Positions 17,772 to 25,948 of a stretch of 64,000 bases of DNA are shown here, in pieces (positions within the stretch are counted from its first letter, which is position 1; each line of letters begins with the position of its first letter). Both the position numbers and the translations under genes were made by a program. The notes beneath the pieces were generated by a model, which saw only the letters and a program-made list of their open reading frames with translations, made no database searches and had not been told where the DNA came from. Location: NCBI GenBank assembly GCA_002154655.1, contig NGUZ01000002.1, positions 124,001 through 188,000 of the forward strand, given 5' to 3'. The stretch is from Corynebacterium kefirresidentii (lineage in GTDB: Bacteria > Actinomycetota > Actinomycetes > Mycobacteriales > Mycobacteriaceae).

Positions 17772-18121
17772 AAGCCCCCACACTACTAGCGCACCCCGGT
17801 CAATGCGGAATGAAAGGTTGCGGGGGCGAGGTGTGAAAATCGATTGTGTGGCACATGCCACCGCAACGCGGGCTGAGCGTTAAACCTGGGAATTTCTTGA
17901 ATAGCGCCTCACCCGCTTACCCTATTGTGGGGGTGGTGTCCAGTGTAAACATTTTAAGGTTCTGGGCAGGTGAGCGCCCATTATCGCACCTCAAGAGAGG
18001 TAAAAAGATGGGAAAACTTTTCATTCAACTATTGATGTGAGTCTTGTAATCCCTTATTATTACCTGAGTCTTCATGAATGTTTCCCCTGAGTTTTAACGA
18101 TCTATTAAGGACGGTCTTCTG
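17772..18121. other. Divergent intergenic region with possible leader ORF
   Basis: 350 bases between accD and the secreted-protein operon. It holds a short ORF at 18008-18040 (MGKLFIQLLM, 10 codons) with GAGAGG 5 bases before its ATG. That SD can pair with CCTC just upstream, and AGGTGAGCG/CGCACCT forms a larger hairpin before it. These look like an untranslated leader for the downstream operon. No other gene is seen. Confidence 0.35.
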
Positions 18122-19390
18122 GTGATTAAAAAGGGACTGCGCTTGCTCGCACCGCTCGCCGTAGCGGCTCTCTTCACGCCAGTGGCACACGCGGGAGATA
18201 TTCCCCCGATGCCGCAGGCATATCCCATTTCCAACCTCTATAAGAGCTGCAGTGCCGCTGGCGACAATGCCGAGCGCGAATGGCGCTTTGCAGAAACCGG
18301 CCGCCGCTACATGAGCGATGGCACCCTGCAGTTCAAAAACACCACCAATCAAGAAGTGCCCTACACCGCCGAGGTAGAAACCGGTACCAATCACGAGATT
18401 GATGCCAATTCTAAGGCCAAGCTGCCTTCTGGTTGGGACACCACCGCCAAGTCCGATATTGGTCTGAAGATGACCAATGGTTGGCGCGATAAAGAAACTT
18501 TCGGCCCAGTGAAGCTGAAGCCGGGTGAGTCCTTCCGCGTCGAGTACGGGGTCATCGAAAAGGACTTCATCTCCATGTTCGTGGGCTGCAATGATGACCG
18601 CCTGGAAAACATCCCGGGTGCCAACGTCATCCGCGGTAAGGGCCCGGCCGAGCGTTACGCCTTTGCCTACATCATTAAGGCAGATGGCTCCGTGTCCGAT
18701 CTGGCCATGGAAATTCCTTCCCGCTCTCCGGGGGCAAACTCCAAGCCGATCGAGGGCAACTACACCTCCGTATCCGGCCCGAGCCTAGAAAAGATTGCCG
18801 ATCCTAAAAAGGATGAGATCATGCAGCCGGCCGCAGATCTGCAGCGCGATCCATCCTGGCCAAAGGAAGGCGATAAGTGTGAAGCCGGCGATACCTCCTG
18901 GTACCCGCTGGACATCACCGCTGTAAAGCCGACCTACCGCAAGGCCGGCTACTCCACCGACTTCCTCAACTGGTCCAAGGGCGATTATGAATTCGCCCCA
19001 GTGACTGACTTCGTCGTTGGCGCCGAGCACGCCCCGTACACCAACTGGCAGGGCAACCGCGGCGATATTCCGAAGGGCTGGCTGGAGTCCGTCGGTGCCG
19101 TAAAGCGCGCCTACATGCCGGTCGGCACCGAGCTCAAGCACGTAGACCTCAAGCCGGGCGAGCGCGTGCGCGTGGAGTATGGCACCACCATGACCCGCAT
19201 CAACTACCGCGAGGTTCACTGCGGCAAGAGCGGAAACTACGACCTCACCTCTAACTACAAGCAGACCTCCGCCCCGAGTGGGTTCTGGGCAGAGGCCAAG
19301 ATCACCGATAAGGCCGGCAATACCCGCACCGAGGACGTCACTCCGGACGAATTCCGCGACCTGCCGGTTCCGACCCAGACCATCTACTAA
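18122..19390 (+). CDS. Secreted protein with two copies of a two-cysteine domain
   Basis: 422 residues from GTG (AAGGA 10 bases before). A Sec signal peptide (IKKGLRLLAPLAVAALF) is cleaved after VAHA. The mature protein appears to be an internal duplication: unit 1 about 35-170 and unit 2 about 250-390. Each has one early Cys (KSC, DKC), a late Cys (VGC, VHC), and a matching strand before the late Cys, KLKPGESFRVEYG in unit 1 and DLKPGERVRVEYG in unit 2. No membrane anchor is present, so it is exported and free or wall-associated. The same unit occurs once in each of the two following genes. I do not recognise the family. Confidence 0.7.
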   Translation: MIKKGLRLLAPLAVAALFTPVAHAGDIPPMPQAYPISNLYKSCSAAGDNAEREWRFAETGRRYMSDGTLQFKNTTNQEVPYTAEVETGTNHEIDANSKAKLPSGWDTTAKSDIGLKMTNGWRDKETFGPVKLKPGESFRVEYGVIEKDFISMFVGCNDDRLENIPGANVIRGKGPAERYAFAYIIKADGSVSDLAMEIPSRSPGANSKPIEGNYTSVSGPSLEKIADPKKDEIMQPAADLQRDPSWPKEGDKCEAGDTSWYPLDITAVKPTYRKAGYSTDFLNWSKGDYEFAPVTDFVVGAEHAPYTNWQGNRGDIPKGWLESVGAVKRAYMPVGTELKHVDLKPGERVRVEYGTTMTRINYREVHCGKSGNYDLTSNYKQTSAPSGFWAEAKITDKAGNTRTEDVTPDEFRDLPVPTQTIY

Positions 19391-19422
19391 ACCCCACCAC
19401 ACCTACACAAGGAGAAAGTTCC

Positions 19423-19995
19423 ATGTTCAAGTCCAAGATTGCTTCTACCACCGCGGCTCTCGCCGTTGCCTCCGGCCTCTTCTTCGCTCCGGCAGCTAAC
19501 GCCCTGCCACAGCGCGACCTAGGCCCAGCTAACCCGACCACCATCGGCGAGCGCTGCTCCAACCCAGGTGACACCGGCCAGACCGTAAAGATCAAGCGCA
19601 CCTATTTTGATGGCTCCGCCGGTTCCTGGACTGTGTCCAACTACAACGATGAGCCATTGCCTGTCACCCGTTCTATCAAGGAGACCAAGACAAAGACTTG
19701 GAACGTTTCCGCAGGCGTTGACTTCAAGTTGATGGATCTCATCAACTTCACCTTCTCTTCCAGCTACACCGATAGCCAGTCCTACGAGGTAGGCGAGCAG
19801 GTTGGTCCGTACAACATTGCTCCGGGCAAGACTGCCGTGCTGCGCGCCGGTTGGGTTGTTTCTGATTTCGAAGGTCAGAAGACCGTGTGTGGCTCCGACC
19901 ACAAGTGGCAGGCTAATGGCGGCACCTTCACGGCTTCTCTGCCGAAGGAACGCCACGTCGAGGTTTCCACTCGTGACAACAACGATTGGGGCTAA
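19423..19995 (+). CDS. Secreted single-domain protein, paralogue of its neighbours
   Basis: 190 residues with excellent SD AAGGAG. The signal peptide ends at ANA. One domain carries two cysteines (ERC at the start, KTVC near the end) and the shared VGPYNIAPGKTAVLRAGW strand. The centre (ETKTKTWNVSAGVDF, FTFSSSYTDSQSYEV) is a run of alternating Ser/Thr and hydrophobic residues, as seen in amphipathic beta-hairpins of aerolysin/ETX-MTX2 pore formers; that similarity is by eye only. It lies 32 bp behind the two-domain paralogue in one operon. Confidence 0.7.
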   Translation: MFKSKIASTTAALAVASGLFFAPAANALPQRDLGPANPTTIGERCSNPGDTGQTVKIKRTYFDGSAGSWTVSNYNDEPLPVTRSIKETKTKTWNVSAGVDFKLMDLINFTFSSSYTDSQSYEVGEQVGPYNIAPGKTAVLRAGWVVSDFEGQKTVCGSDHKWQANGGTFTASLPKERHVEVSTRDNNDWG

Positions 19996-19997
19996 TC

Positions 19998-20576
19998 GTG
20001 AGCAAGACGTCCATCGCTAGCGTCCTCGCGGCGCTGAGCCTGGTGGCCGCTCCTGTTGCCCACGCCGCTGATTTCGGTGGGGACTTCGAGCTGCCCCAGC
20101 GCTGGAACGACGATTATAAGCCGGGAACGCATTGCTCGACGCCAGGTGAAAACGGCACCTACGTCACGGCAAAGCGCCGCTGGTTCAAGCAGACCGACGC
20201 CACGAGCGTGGCTAATCGCAATGCCGAGGAAGTGCCGGTCAAGCACACCGTCACCAAGGCCCGCACCCAGACCATCGAGGTCTCCGGCTCCGTTGAGGGT
20301 ACCGGTGATCTGGCCAAGGTGTTGACCAAGACCTATGGCTTCAACTACGTCAGTGAGCAGCACTGGAAGCTGAACCAGGTGGTTGGTCCGTACACTCTGC
20401 CGGCGAATTCGCAAGGCAAGCTGGTGTGGGGCTTTACCATGCTCGACACCGACGGTCAGGACGTGCGCTGCAACTCTGACCAACAGTGGGAAGCCCAGGG
20501 CAAGCCTTACTCGGCCTCTGTGCCGGAAGCACGCTACTCCGAGCTGCGCTTGGAAGACGCCCCTGAGTGGAACTAA
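19998..20576 (+). CDS. Secreted single-domain protein, paralogue of its neighbours
   Basis: 192 residues. GTG at 19998 lies 2 bases after the previous stop and is served by GGGG, so it is preferred to the in-frame TTG at 19986, which has no SD. The signal peptide ends at AHA. Clear paralogue of the preceding protein: HCSTPGENG matches RCSNPGDTG, QVVGPYTLP matches QVGPYNIAP, and both carry a late Cys (DVRC) and end in an acidic, Trp-containing tail (APEWN against NNDWG). Last gene of the operon, followed by a strong terminator. Function unknown. Confidence 0.7.
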   Translation: MSKTSIASVLAALSLVAAPVAHAADFGGDFELPQRWNDDYKPGTHCSTPGENGTYVTAKRRWFKQTDATSVANRNAEEVPVKHTVTKARTQTIEVSGSVEGTGDLAKVLTKTYGFNYVSEQHWKLNQVVGPYTLPANSQGKLVWGFTMLDTDGQDVRCNSDQQWEAQGKPYSASVPEARYSELRLEDAPEWN

Positions 20577-20591
20577 TCCGCGCCATAAACG

Positions 20592-20631
20592 AAGCGCCCC
20601 GCCAGTCTTTTCAGACTGACGGGGCGCTTTT
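20592..20631. terminator. Bidirectional terminator
   Basis: AAGCGCCCCGCCAGTC (20592-20607) pairs with GACTGACGGGGCGCTT (20614-20629) with one mismatch, and TTTT follows. It sits between the secreted-protein operon and the convergent treS gene. The minus-strand tail TTCGTTTAT also supports use in that direction. Confidence 0.88.
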
Positions 20632-20677
20632 CTATCTGTCAGGTTCCTTCGGAAGCTTGAGCCGAGAGGGCAGGAGA

Positions 20678-22168
20678 TTAGGCCGGTAGCCAAGCATAGC
20701 CATAGGGGCCGAGCTCTACTGGGCCCAGGTCGATGGAGTGATCGCTGAAGTTGTGCAAGCACAGCAGATCGCCGCGCTGGTAGCCAAGAACGGCTTCCTC
20801 ACCCGTCTCGACCGGCTCGCACGGAGCGGTGCCGAGATCCGGATGGGCATGGCGCTGGGCGATCATGGAGCGGACGGTGTTGAGCAACGAGGCGGCGTCC
20901 TCAACTTGGGCGGCCACAGACGTTCCGCCTACAACCGGCAGCCGGGATGGTGCGTTGATGCTGAAACCGGCGTGCTCGGAATCGTCCCACTGCATTGGGG
21001 TGCGCACCGCATAGCGGTCCGGGAGTGTCGTGTCATCGAGCATGCCAATCTCATCGCCGTAGTAGATAAACGGTGCACCCGGCAGGGTCATCAGCAGTGA
21101 AAACATCAATTCCACCTTGCGGCGGTCGCCGTTCATCAGTGGCATAAGCCTGCGGGCAATACCCACGTGCGCGCGCATACTGTCCTCTGGCAGGTACGCC
21201 TGGTACATCAGATCTCGCACGGTATCGTCCACCATTTCCAAGGTGAGCTCATCGTGGTTGCGCAAGAAGGTGCCCCACTGGCACCCTTCCGGTAGGGAAG
21301 GCAGTTCGTCGAGGATGGAGTAGACCGGGGTGGCGTCGCCAAGCGCCAAAGCCTGATACAACCGCGGCATGACCGGGAAGTTGAAGACCATGTGGAAGCG
21401 TTCGCCCTGGCCGTAGAATTGCATGGTTTCGGCCGGCGGCTGGTTGGCCTCCGCTATGAGCACGGCATCCGGGTAGTGCGCGTCCATGAAGGAGCGGATC
21501 TTTTCCACAAACTCGATGGTCTCCGGCAGGGATTCGCCACCTACACCATCGCGCTCAAAGAGATAAGCAATAGCATCGAGGCGCAGGCCGTCTAGGCCCT
21601 TATCCATCCAGAAGGACAAAATTTTGAAAACTTCTTCCTGCACGGCCGGGTTATCGTAGTTCAGGTCCGGCTGGTGGGAATAAAAGCGGTGGAAGTAGTA
21701 CTGGCCGCGCTTGTCATCCCAAGTCCAGTTGGAAGTCTCCACATCAGTGAAAATGACGCGGATTTCAGGGTAGCGCTCCGGGTCATCGCCCCAGACGTAG
21801 AAATCGCCATAGGGGCCCGTGGGATCCGTGCGGGAGGCCTGGAACCATGGGTGATCGGAGCTGGTGTGGTTGAGCGCCAAGTCCGTCATGATGCGCATGC
21901 CACGGCGGTGCAGCTCCGCAATGAGCTCTTCAAAATCCTCCATCGTGCCATAATCTGGGTGGATGGAATAGTAGTCCGCGATATCGTAGCCATCATCGCG
22001 CAAGGGGCTGGCATAAAACGGCGACAGCCACAGGCAGTCCACGCCGAGCCATTGAAGGTAGTCCAGCTTATCGATGACCCCGCGCAGCGTTCCTACCTCC
22101 TTATCACCATCGGCCTTAAACGAGCCGACGAGGGCCTGGTAGAAGACGGCATTGTGGTACCAGCTCAT
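20678..22168 (-). CDS. treS: Trehalose synthase-like GH13 enzyme (TreS type)
   Basis: 496 residues from ATG at 22168 (AAAGGA 7 bases before). The GH13 fold follows TreS closely: LRDDGYDIADYY, DLALNHTSSDHPWFQ, then nucleophile Asp198 in GLDGLRLDA, acid Glu240 in VLIAEANQ and Asp306 in FLRNHDELT. TreS interconverts trehalose and maltose. It is about 80-100 residues shorter than usual, the C-terminal beta domain being cut down. It overlaps the small membrane-protein gene (ATGA) at the end of a trehalose-importer operon, which supports trehalose as substrate. A hydrolase role cannot be excluded. Confidence 0.85.
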   Translation of the reverse strand: MSWYHNAVFYQALVGSFKADGDKEVGTLRGVIDKLDYLQWLGVDCLWLSPFYASPLRDDGYDIADYYSIHPDYGTMEDFEELIAELHRRGMRIMTDLALNHTSSDHPWFQASRTDPTGPYGDFYVWGDDPERYPEIRVIFTDVETSNWTWDDKRGQYYFHRFYSHQPDLNYDNPAVQEEVFKILSFWMDKGLDGLRLDAIAYLFERDGVGGESLPETIEFVEKIRSFMDAHYPDAVLIAEANQPPAETMQFYGQGERFHMVFNFPVMPRLYQALALGDATPVYSILDELPSLPEGCQWGTFLRNHDELTLEMVDDTVRDLMYQAYLPEDSMRAHVGIARRLMPLMNGDRRKVELMFSLLMTLPGAPFIYYGDEIGMLDDTTLPDRYAVRTPMQWDDSEHAGFSINAPSRLPVVGGTSVAAQVEDAASLLNTVRSMIAQRHAHPDLGTAPCEPVETGEEAVLGYQRGDLLCLHNFSDHSIDLGPVELGPYGYAWLPA

Positions 22169-22350
22169 GAAAGGTCCTTTCTTTTGGCCCGCCAGGTTAG
22201 GTAGGTAAGAAGGCACAGTACTCCGGCCACGAGACCGGGCCAGATGGCGGGGGAGTCTTGAAAGAGGTTGATGATGGCCTGGATGACCGCGAGGACGCTG
22301 AAGAAACCAAGGAAGCCCAGCGCGGTATCCCACAGCATGGCCCTGCGCAT
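22165..22350 (-). CDS. Small membrane protein of the trehalose uptake operon
   Basis: 61 residues, two hydrophobic segments (about 8-30 and 36-52) and a basic tail WRAKRKD. It is coupled on both sides: its ATG overlaps the tusG stop by one base (TAATG), and its stop overlaps the treS start (ATGA). C. glutamicum also has a small gene of unknown function in its tus cluster, so an accessory subunit of the importer is a reasonable guess. Confidence 0.75.
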   Translation of the reverse strand: MRRAMLWDTALGFLGFFSVLAVIQAIINLFQDSPAIWPGLVAGVLCLLTYLTWRAKRKDLS

Positions 22351-23171
22351 TAGGCCTTGACACCGCCAGCGGTCAGGCCAGCGACGATGCGGTGCTGGAA
22401 GATAAGCACCATGATGACCAAGGGGATGGTCACCAGCGCGCCAGCGGCCATGGTGGCGGCATACGGGTACTCAAAGGCCGAGGGGCCGGAGAAGCGCGCG
22501 ATGGCCACGGTCACCGGCTCGGTATCGGTGGTGGAAAGCTGCTTGGCCAGCATGAACTCATTCCACGTGGTGATAAAGGCGATGATTGCGGTGGTAAACA
22601 GCGCTGGCGCCGCCAGTGGCAATAGCACCAAACGGAAAGCTTGAGAACGCGAGGCTCCATCTACCCGGGCTGCTTCTTCCAGTTCCCAGGGAAGTTGGCG
22701 GAAGAAGCTCAGCAGCGTATAGACCGTGAGCGGAAGCGCAAAGGAAATATTGGGGATGATCATTGCGCGGTAGGTACCAATCCACTCGAGGTTGCCAAAG
22801 AGCTGGAAGAGCGGGGTGACCAAGGCAATAGCCGGGAACATGGAGGCGGCCAGGATAATGCCGGTCACGATTCCTTTCCCCGGGAAGTCATAGCGGGAGA
22901 GTGCATAGGCGGTAAAGACGCCGATGAGCACGGCCACCGCGGTGGTAACCAGGGAGATAAGCAGCGAGTTTCCCAGCGCGGCCAGGAAGTCATTTCCCTT
23001 ATCGGTAGCCAAGGCATCGCGGAAATTATCCAGCGTGACGTGGGTAGGCCACGGGGTGGTATCAAAGGTGAATCGCTGATCCCGCAGCGCCGTCACCAGC
23101 ATCCAGTAAAAGGGCGCCAGGCCCCAGAACATGATGAAGACGATGCCGGCGTAGTGTCCGAATTTACGCAT
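22350..23171 (-). CDS. tusG: Trehalose ABC transporter permease (MalG/SugB type)
   Basis: 273 residues, six membrane segments. The cytoplasmic EAA loop (ELEEAARVDGASRSQAFRLVLLPLAAPAL, residues about 175-203) binds the ATPase and marks a carbohydrate ABC permease of the MalG class. It overlaps tusF by one base. Together with TusF, the lipoprotein TusE and the ATPase TusK it should form a TusFGK-E or LpqY-SugABC-like trehalose importer. The tus symbols rest on order and family resemblance to C. glutamicum. Confidence 0.85.
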   Translation of the reverse strand: MRKFGHYAGIVFIMFWGLAPFYWMLVTALRDQRFTFDTTPWPTHVTLDNFRDALATDKGNDFLAALGNSLLISLVTTAVAVLIGVFTAYALSRYDFPGKGIVTGIILAASMFPAIALVTPLFQLFGNLEWIGTYRAMIIPNISFALPLTVYTLLSFFRQLPWELEEAARVDGASRSQAFRLVLLPLAAPALFTTAIIAFITTWNEFMLAKQLSTTDTEPVTVAIARFSGPSAFEYPYAATMAAGALVTIPLVIMVLIFQHRIVAGLTAGGVKA

Positions 23172-24175
23172 TATTTAGCTGCCTTCCTGCCGGAGACATC
23201 CGCGCCAAGGAAGCGGATGAGGATAAAGGCGACGACGAAGATGAGAAGGAAAATAAGGGTGGAAAGTGCGGAGGCGGAGTTGAAATTACCTTGGCGCATA
23301 TCCTCTACCACCAGCTGGGAGATGGTCGCGGTGGGGGAGTTGGAGGAGCTAGAAATCATGATGACCGGCAGGTCATACATGCGCAGTGCGTCCAAGGTGC
23401 GGAAGAGTACGGCAACCATGAGTGCCGGGCGCACTAGCGGAAGGGTGATACGGAAGAACGTTTGGATGCGGTTGGCGCCGTCCACGCACGCGGCATCGTA
23501 GACGTCTTTGGGAATCATCTGCAGGCCGGCCAGGATGAGCAGCGCCATGAATGGTGCTGTCTTCCATACGTCCGCGATAATGACGGCCAGACGGGCGTAG
23601 AACGGATCCGTGGTCCAGGCAATGTTCGCACCAAGTAGCGAGTTGACGATGCCATCCGGGGCAAACATGAACTGCCAAAGCTTAGCCGTGACGGCCGTAG
23701 GAATGGCCCAGGGAATAAGTACCGCAGCGCGCACCAAGCCGCGGCCGCGGTACTCACCATTCATAATGAGCGCCATCAGCATGCCCAGGATGGTCTCCAG
23801 TAGCACGGTAACGATGGTGAAAAAGAGTGTAATCTTGACCGCTGGCCAAAAGTCCGTGGCAATAACGCCTGGTGGGCAGGTCGAAATCTGACCAGTGCCG
23901 GAAACGCATCGGTTGTTGATCCAGTACAAGTAATTTTCTAGCCCGGCAAAACCGCCTTCCTCAAAAAGTCCCGTCTGTGGGTTGAGGTGCCTATTGCCTT
24001 GGAAGGACAGGACAATGGCGCGGATGATGGGGTAGCCGATGATGACGGCGAGCACGATGAGCGCCGGAGCAATCAGCCCGGCCACGCGCCCATAATTCTT
24101 GCGCTGGGGCTTCGGCGCGCTTGCCGACGCCCCCTTCGGCGCCCCCTTGGACGCAGTCGGCGAAGCTATAGCCAC
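23171..24175 (-). CDS. tusF: Trehalose ABC transporter permease (MalF/SugA type)
   Basis: 334 residues from GTG with AGAAAGG upstream. Six membrane segments; the first follows a basic, Ala/Pro-rich cytoplasmic tail. The periplasmic-side loop between the first two carries a pair of cysteines (RCVSGTG, STCPP). The EAA loop YDAACVDGANRIQTFFRITLP is the ATPase-docking site. It overlaps tusG by one base and lies 122 bp after tusE, with a hairpin between them that probably lowers expression of the permeases relative to the binding protein. Confidence 0.85.
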   Translation of the reverse strand: MAIASPTASKGAPKGASASAPKPQRKNYGRVAGLIAPALIVLAVIIGYPIIRAIVLSFQGNRHLNPQTGLFEEGGFAGLENYLYWINNRCVSGTGQISTCPPGVIATDFWPAVKITLFFTIVTVLLETILGMLMALIMNGEYRGRGLVRAAVLIPWAIPTAVTAKLWQFMFAPDGIVNSLLGANIAWTTDPFYARLAVIIADVWKTAPFMALLILAGLQMIPKDVYDAACVDGANRIQTFFRITLPLVRPALMVAVLFRTLDALRMYDLPVIMISSSSNSPTATISQLVVEDMRQGNFNSASALSTLIFLLIFVVAFILIRFLGADVSGRKAAK

Positions 24176-24252
24176 GCTGGACCGCCTTTCTGTTCAAGAA
24201 ATGCTAAGTATTGGCTAGATTCTATCCCCATTAGGGGAGTGAAAACCACAAA

Positions 24253-24286
24253 GGGTGAGGCAGCGGGGTGTCCGCCTACCTCACCC
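24253..24286 (-). terminator. Intra-operon hairpin between tusE and tusF
   Basis: GGGTGAGG (24253-24260) and GCGG (24263-24266) pair with CCGC (24272-24275) and CCTCACCC (24279-24286). It begins 12 bp after the tusE stop, and the minus strand continues TTTGTGGTTTTC. It is probably a partial terminator or 3' stabiliser. Confidence 0.6.
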
Positions 24287-24297
24287 GGATTGGGCGT

Positions 24298-25548
24298 TTA
24301 GCCCTGGGAAGCCGATTCGATGGCCGCCTTCATATCGGCGGTGGCATCATCGACCGACTTGTCATCCGTCAATGCAGCGTAGGCATTGTCCTGGATGGCC
24401 TTAGAAATCGCCGAGTAGAACGGGGAAACCGGGCGCGGTGCCGCGTTCTCCAGGGACTCCTTGAGCGCCGGCAGGTATGGGAACTCCTGCTGTAGCTGCG
24501 GGTCATCGTAGATGGAGGCCAAGACAGGTGGGAAGGACTGCTCCGCGAAGGACTTCTGATTGTCCTCGTTGATGATGAACTTCATAAAGTCGAGCGCAGT
24601 GCCCTTATTCTTGGAGTTGATATTGATACCGTTGTTGTAGCCGCCCAGCGTGGAAACGCCTACGCCGTCCTTGCCCAGTGGGGCCTGGACCTCGACGTCA
24701 ACGCCGGCATCAACCGCATTGGAGTACATATATGGCCAGTTCACGGCGAAGGCTGTCTTTCCTTCAGTGAAGGCCATATTGGTTTCTTCCTCGGTGGCGG
24801 CGGTGGAGTCCTTGGAGATGGTCTTATCCTTGTACGCATCCACCATGGCCTGCAGGCCGTCCTTGGCTTCCTTGGAATCCACGGTGACATTGCCGTCCTT
24901 ATCCAGGACAGAGCCGCCCCAGCCTTCCATGAAGTCAGCGGTATTGAGCGCGAGGCCTTCATACTGCTTGAGCTGGGTGGTCAGGCAGTTCTTGCCCTCT
25001 TCCAGCGCCTTACATGCAGATTTGAGATCTGCGAACTTCTCGGGTGCCTTATCCGCGAGCTTGGTATTGCGGAAAAGCAGCTGACCATTGGTGTTTTGCG
25101 GCAGCGCGTAGAGCACGTCGTTATAGGTGGCGGACTCTACGGTGGCCGGCAGTAGCTCATCCGTATTGGTTTCAAAATCACCATTGAGCGGCTGGAGCCA
25201 CTGGTTGGCAGCGAACTCCGCGGTCCACACGACGTCCAGCGCCATGACATCGTAGTCATCGCTGCCCGCCTGCAGGGACTGCACGAGGGTCTCGCGCTGG
25301 GCGTCAGCCTCGCCGGCCAGCTCCTTGAGCGTGACCTTCTCGTCTGGGTGCTGCTCGTTCCACTTTTCGATGATGGGGGTCACCTTGTCCGTGTCATTTT
25401 TGCCCATGGCAAAAGTGATGGGGCCGTGCGCATCCGCCCCGCCTTCGGAGGAACCGCCCGCGGCGGAATCGGAGGAGGACGAAGAGCAGCCGGCCAGAGC
25501 CAGAACTGCAGTAGTCGCAACGGTGGTGCGAAGCAGGAATCTCTTCAT
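24298..25548 (-). CDS. tusE: Trehalose-binding lipoprotein of ABC transporter (LpqY/TusE type)
   Basis: 416 residues. ATG at 25548 is chosen over a GTG three codons earlier because AAAGG lies 8 bases before it. The signal peptide ends in the lipobox VLALAGC, so the mature protein is lipid-anchored. The rest is a family 1 extracellular solute-binding fold (MALDVVWTAEFAANQWLQPL, EGKTAFAVNWPYM, SPFYSAISKAIQ). It captures sugar outside the membrane for TusF/TusG. Trehalose specificity is inferred from the operon and the treS gene. Its usual neighbour tusK is now 3.7 kb away behind a foreign cassette. Confidence 0.85.
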   Translation of the reverse strand: MKRFLLRTTVATTAVLALAGCSSSSSDSAAGGSSEGGADAHGPITFAMGKNDTDKVTPIIEKWNEQHPDEKVTLKELAGEADAQRETLVQSLQAGSDDYDVMALDVVWTAEFAANQWLQPLNGDFETNTDELLPATVESATYNDVLYALPQNTNGQLLFRNTKLADKAPEKFADLKSACKALEEGKNCLTTQLKQYEGLALNTADFMEGWGGSVLDKDGNVTVDSKEAKDGLQAMVDAYKDKTISKDSTAATEEETNMAFTEGKTAFAVNWPYMYSNAVDAGVDVEVQAPLGKDGVGVSTLGGYNNGININSKNKGTALDFMKFIINEDNQKSFAEQSFPPVLASIYDDPQLQQEFPYLPALKESLENAAPRPVSPFYSAISKAIQDNAYAALTDDKSVDDATADMKAAIESASQG

Positions 25549-25948
25549 GGAATTCACCTTTCGGAAAACTTTCGGTTCTTTAAACCTAAAATACGGAAAC
25601 CGGAAGGTGGATAATTTTGACCTATTTAACTCTAAACGGGGGTAGTAAAGGGGACGCTGCTGGCTGAGCCGTGTACCTGCTACACGACGGCCTAGCTGCC
25701 TTCGCGGCTAAGTCTCCTCCGTGGGGAATCGTGGGTGCTAGTTGTACTGACCTGAGACATTAATTGGTTTGCTGAGATCCGCCCCGCTGGGTAGACTCTG
25801 CCGCATGTACTCAGGCATCGCTTTCATGAAGCTGCGTTCCGCCCGCTGACGGCGGCGGGACCCCTTCTGATCTTTCGTCTGCCGTCCTGGCCATCTGCCG
25901 GGCGGCCATCTTGTGCTGCCCGGCTCCATGACGAGCTGAGAGTATGCA
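25549..25948. other. Intergenic region, left flank of inserted cassette
   Basis: 400 bases. The first part should hold the tusE promoter. Around 25690-25715 there is a short hairpin (TAGCTGC/GCGGCTA). From about 25738 the minus strand reads an open peptide ending GADLSKPINVSGQYN that stops next to GTACTGACCTGAGACA (25744-25759). This resembles the end of an insertion element, but I cannot name it. No complete gene is seen. Confidence 0.35.
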
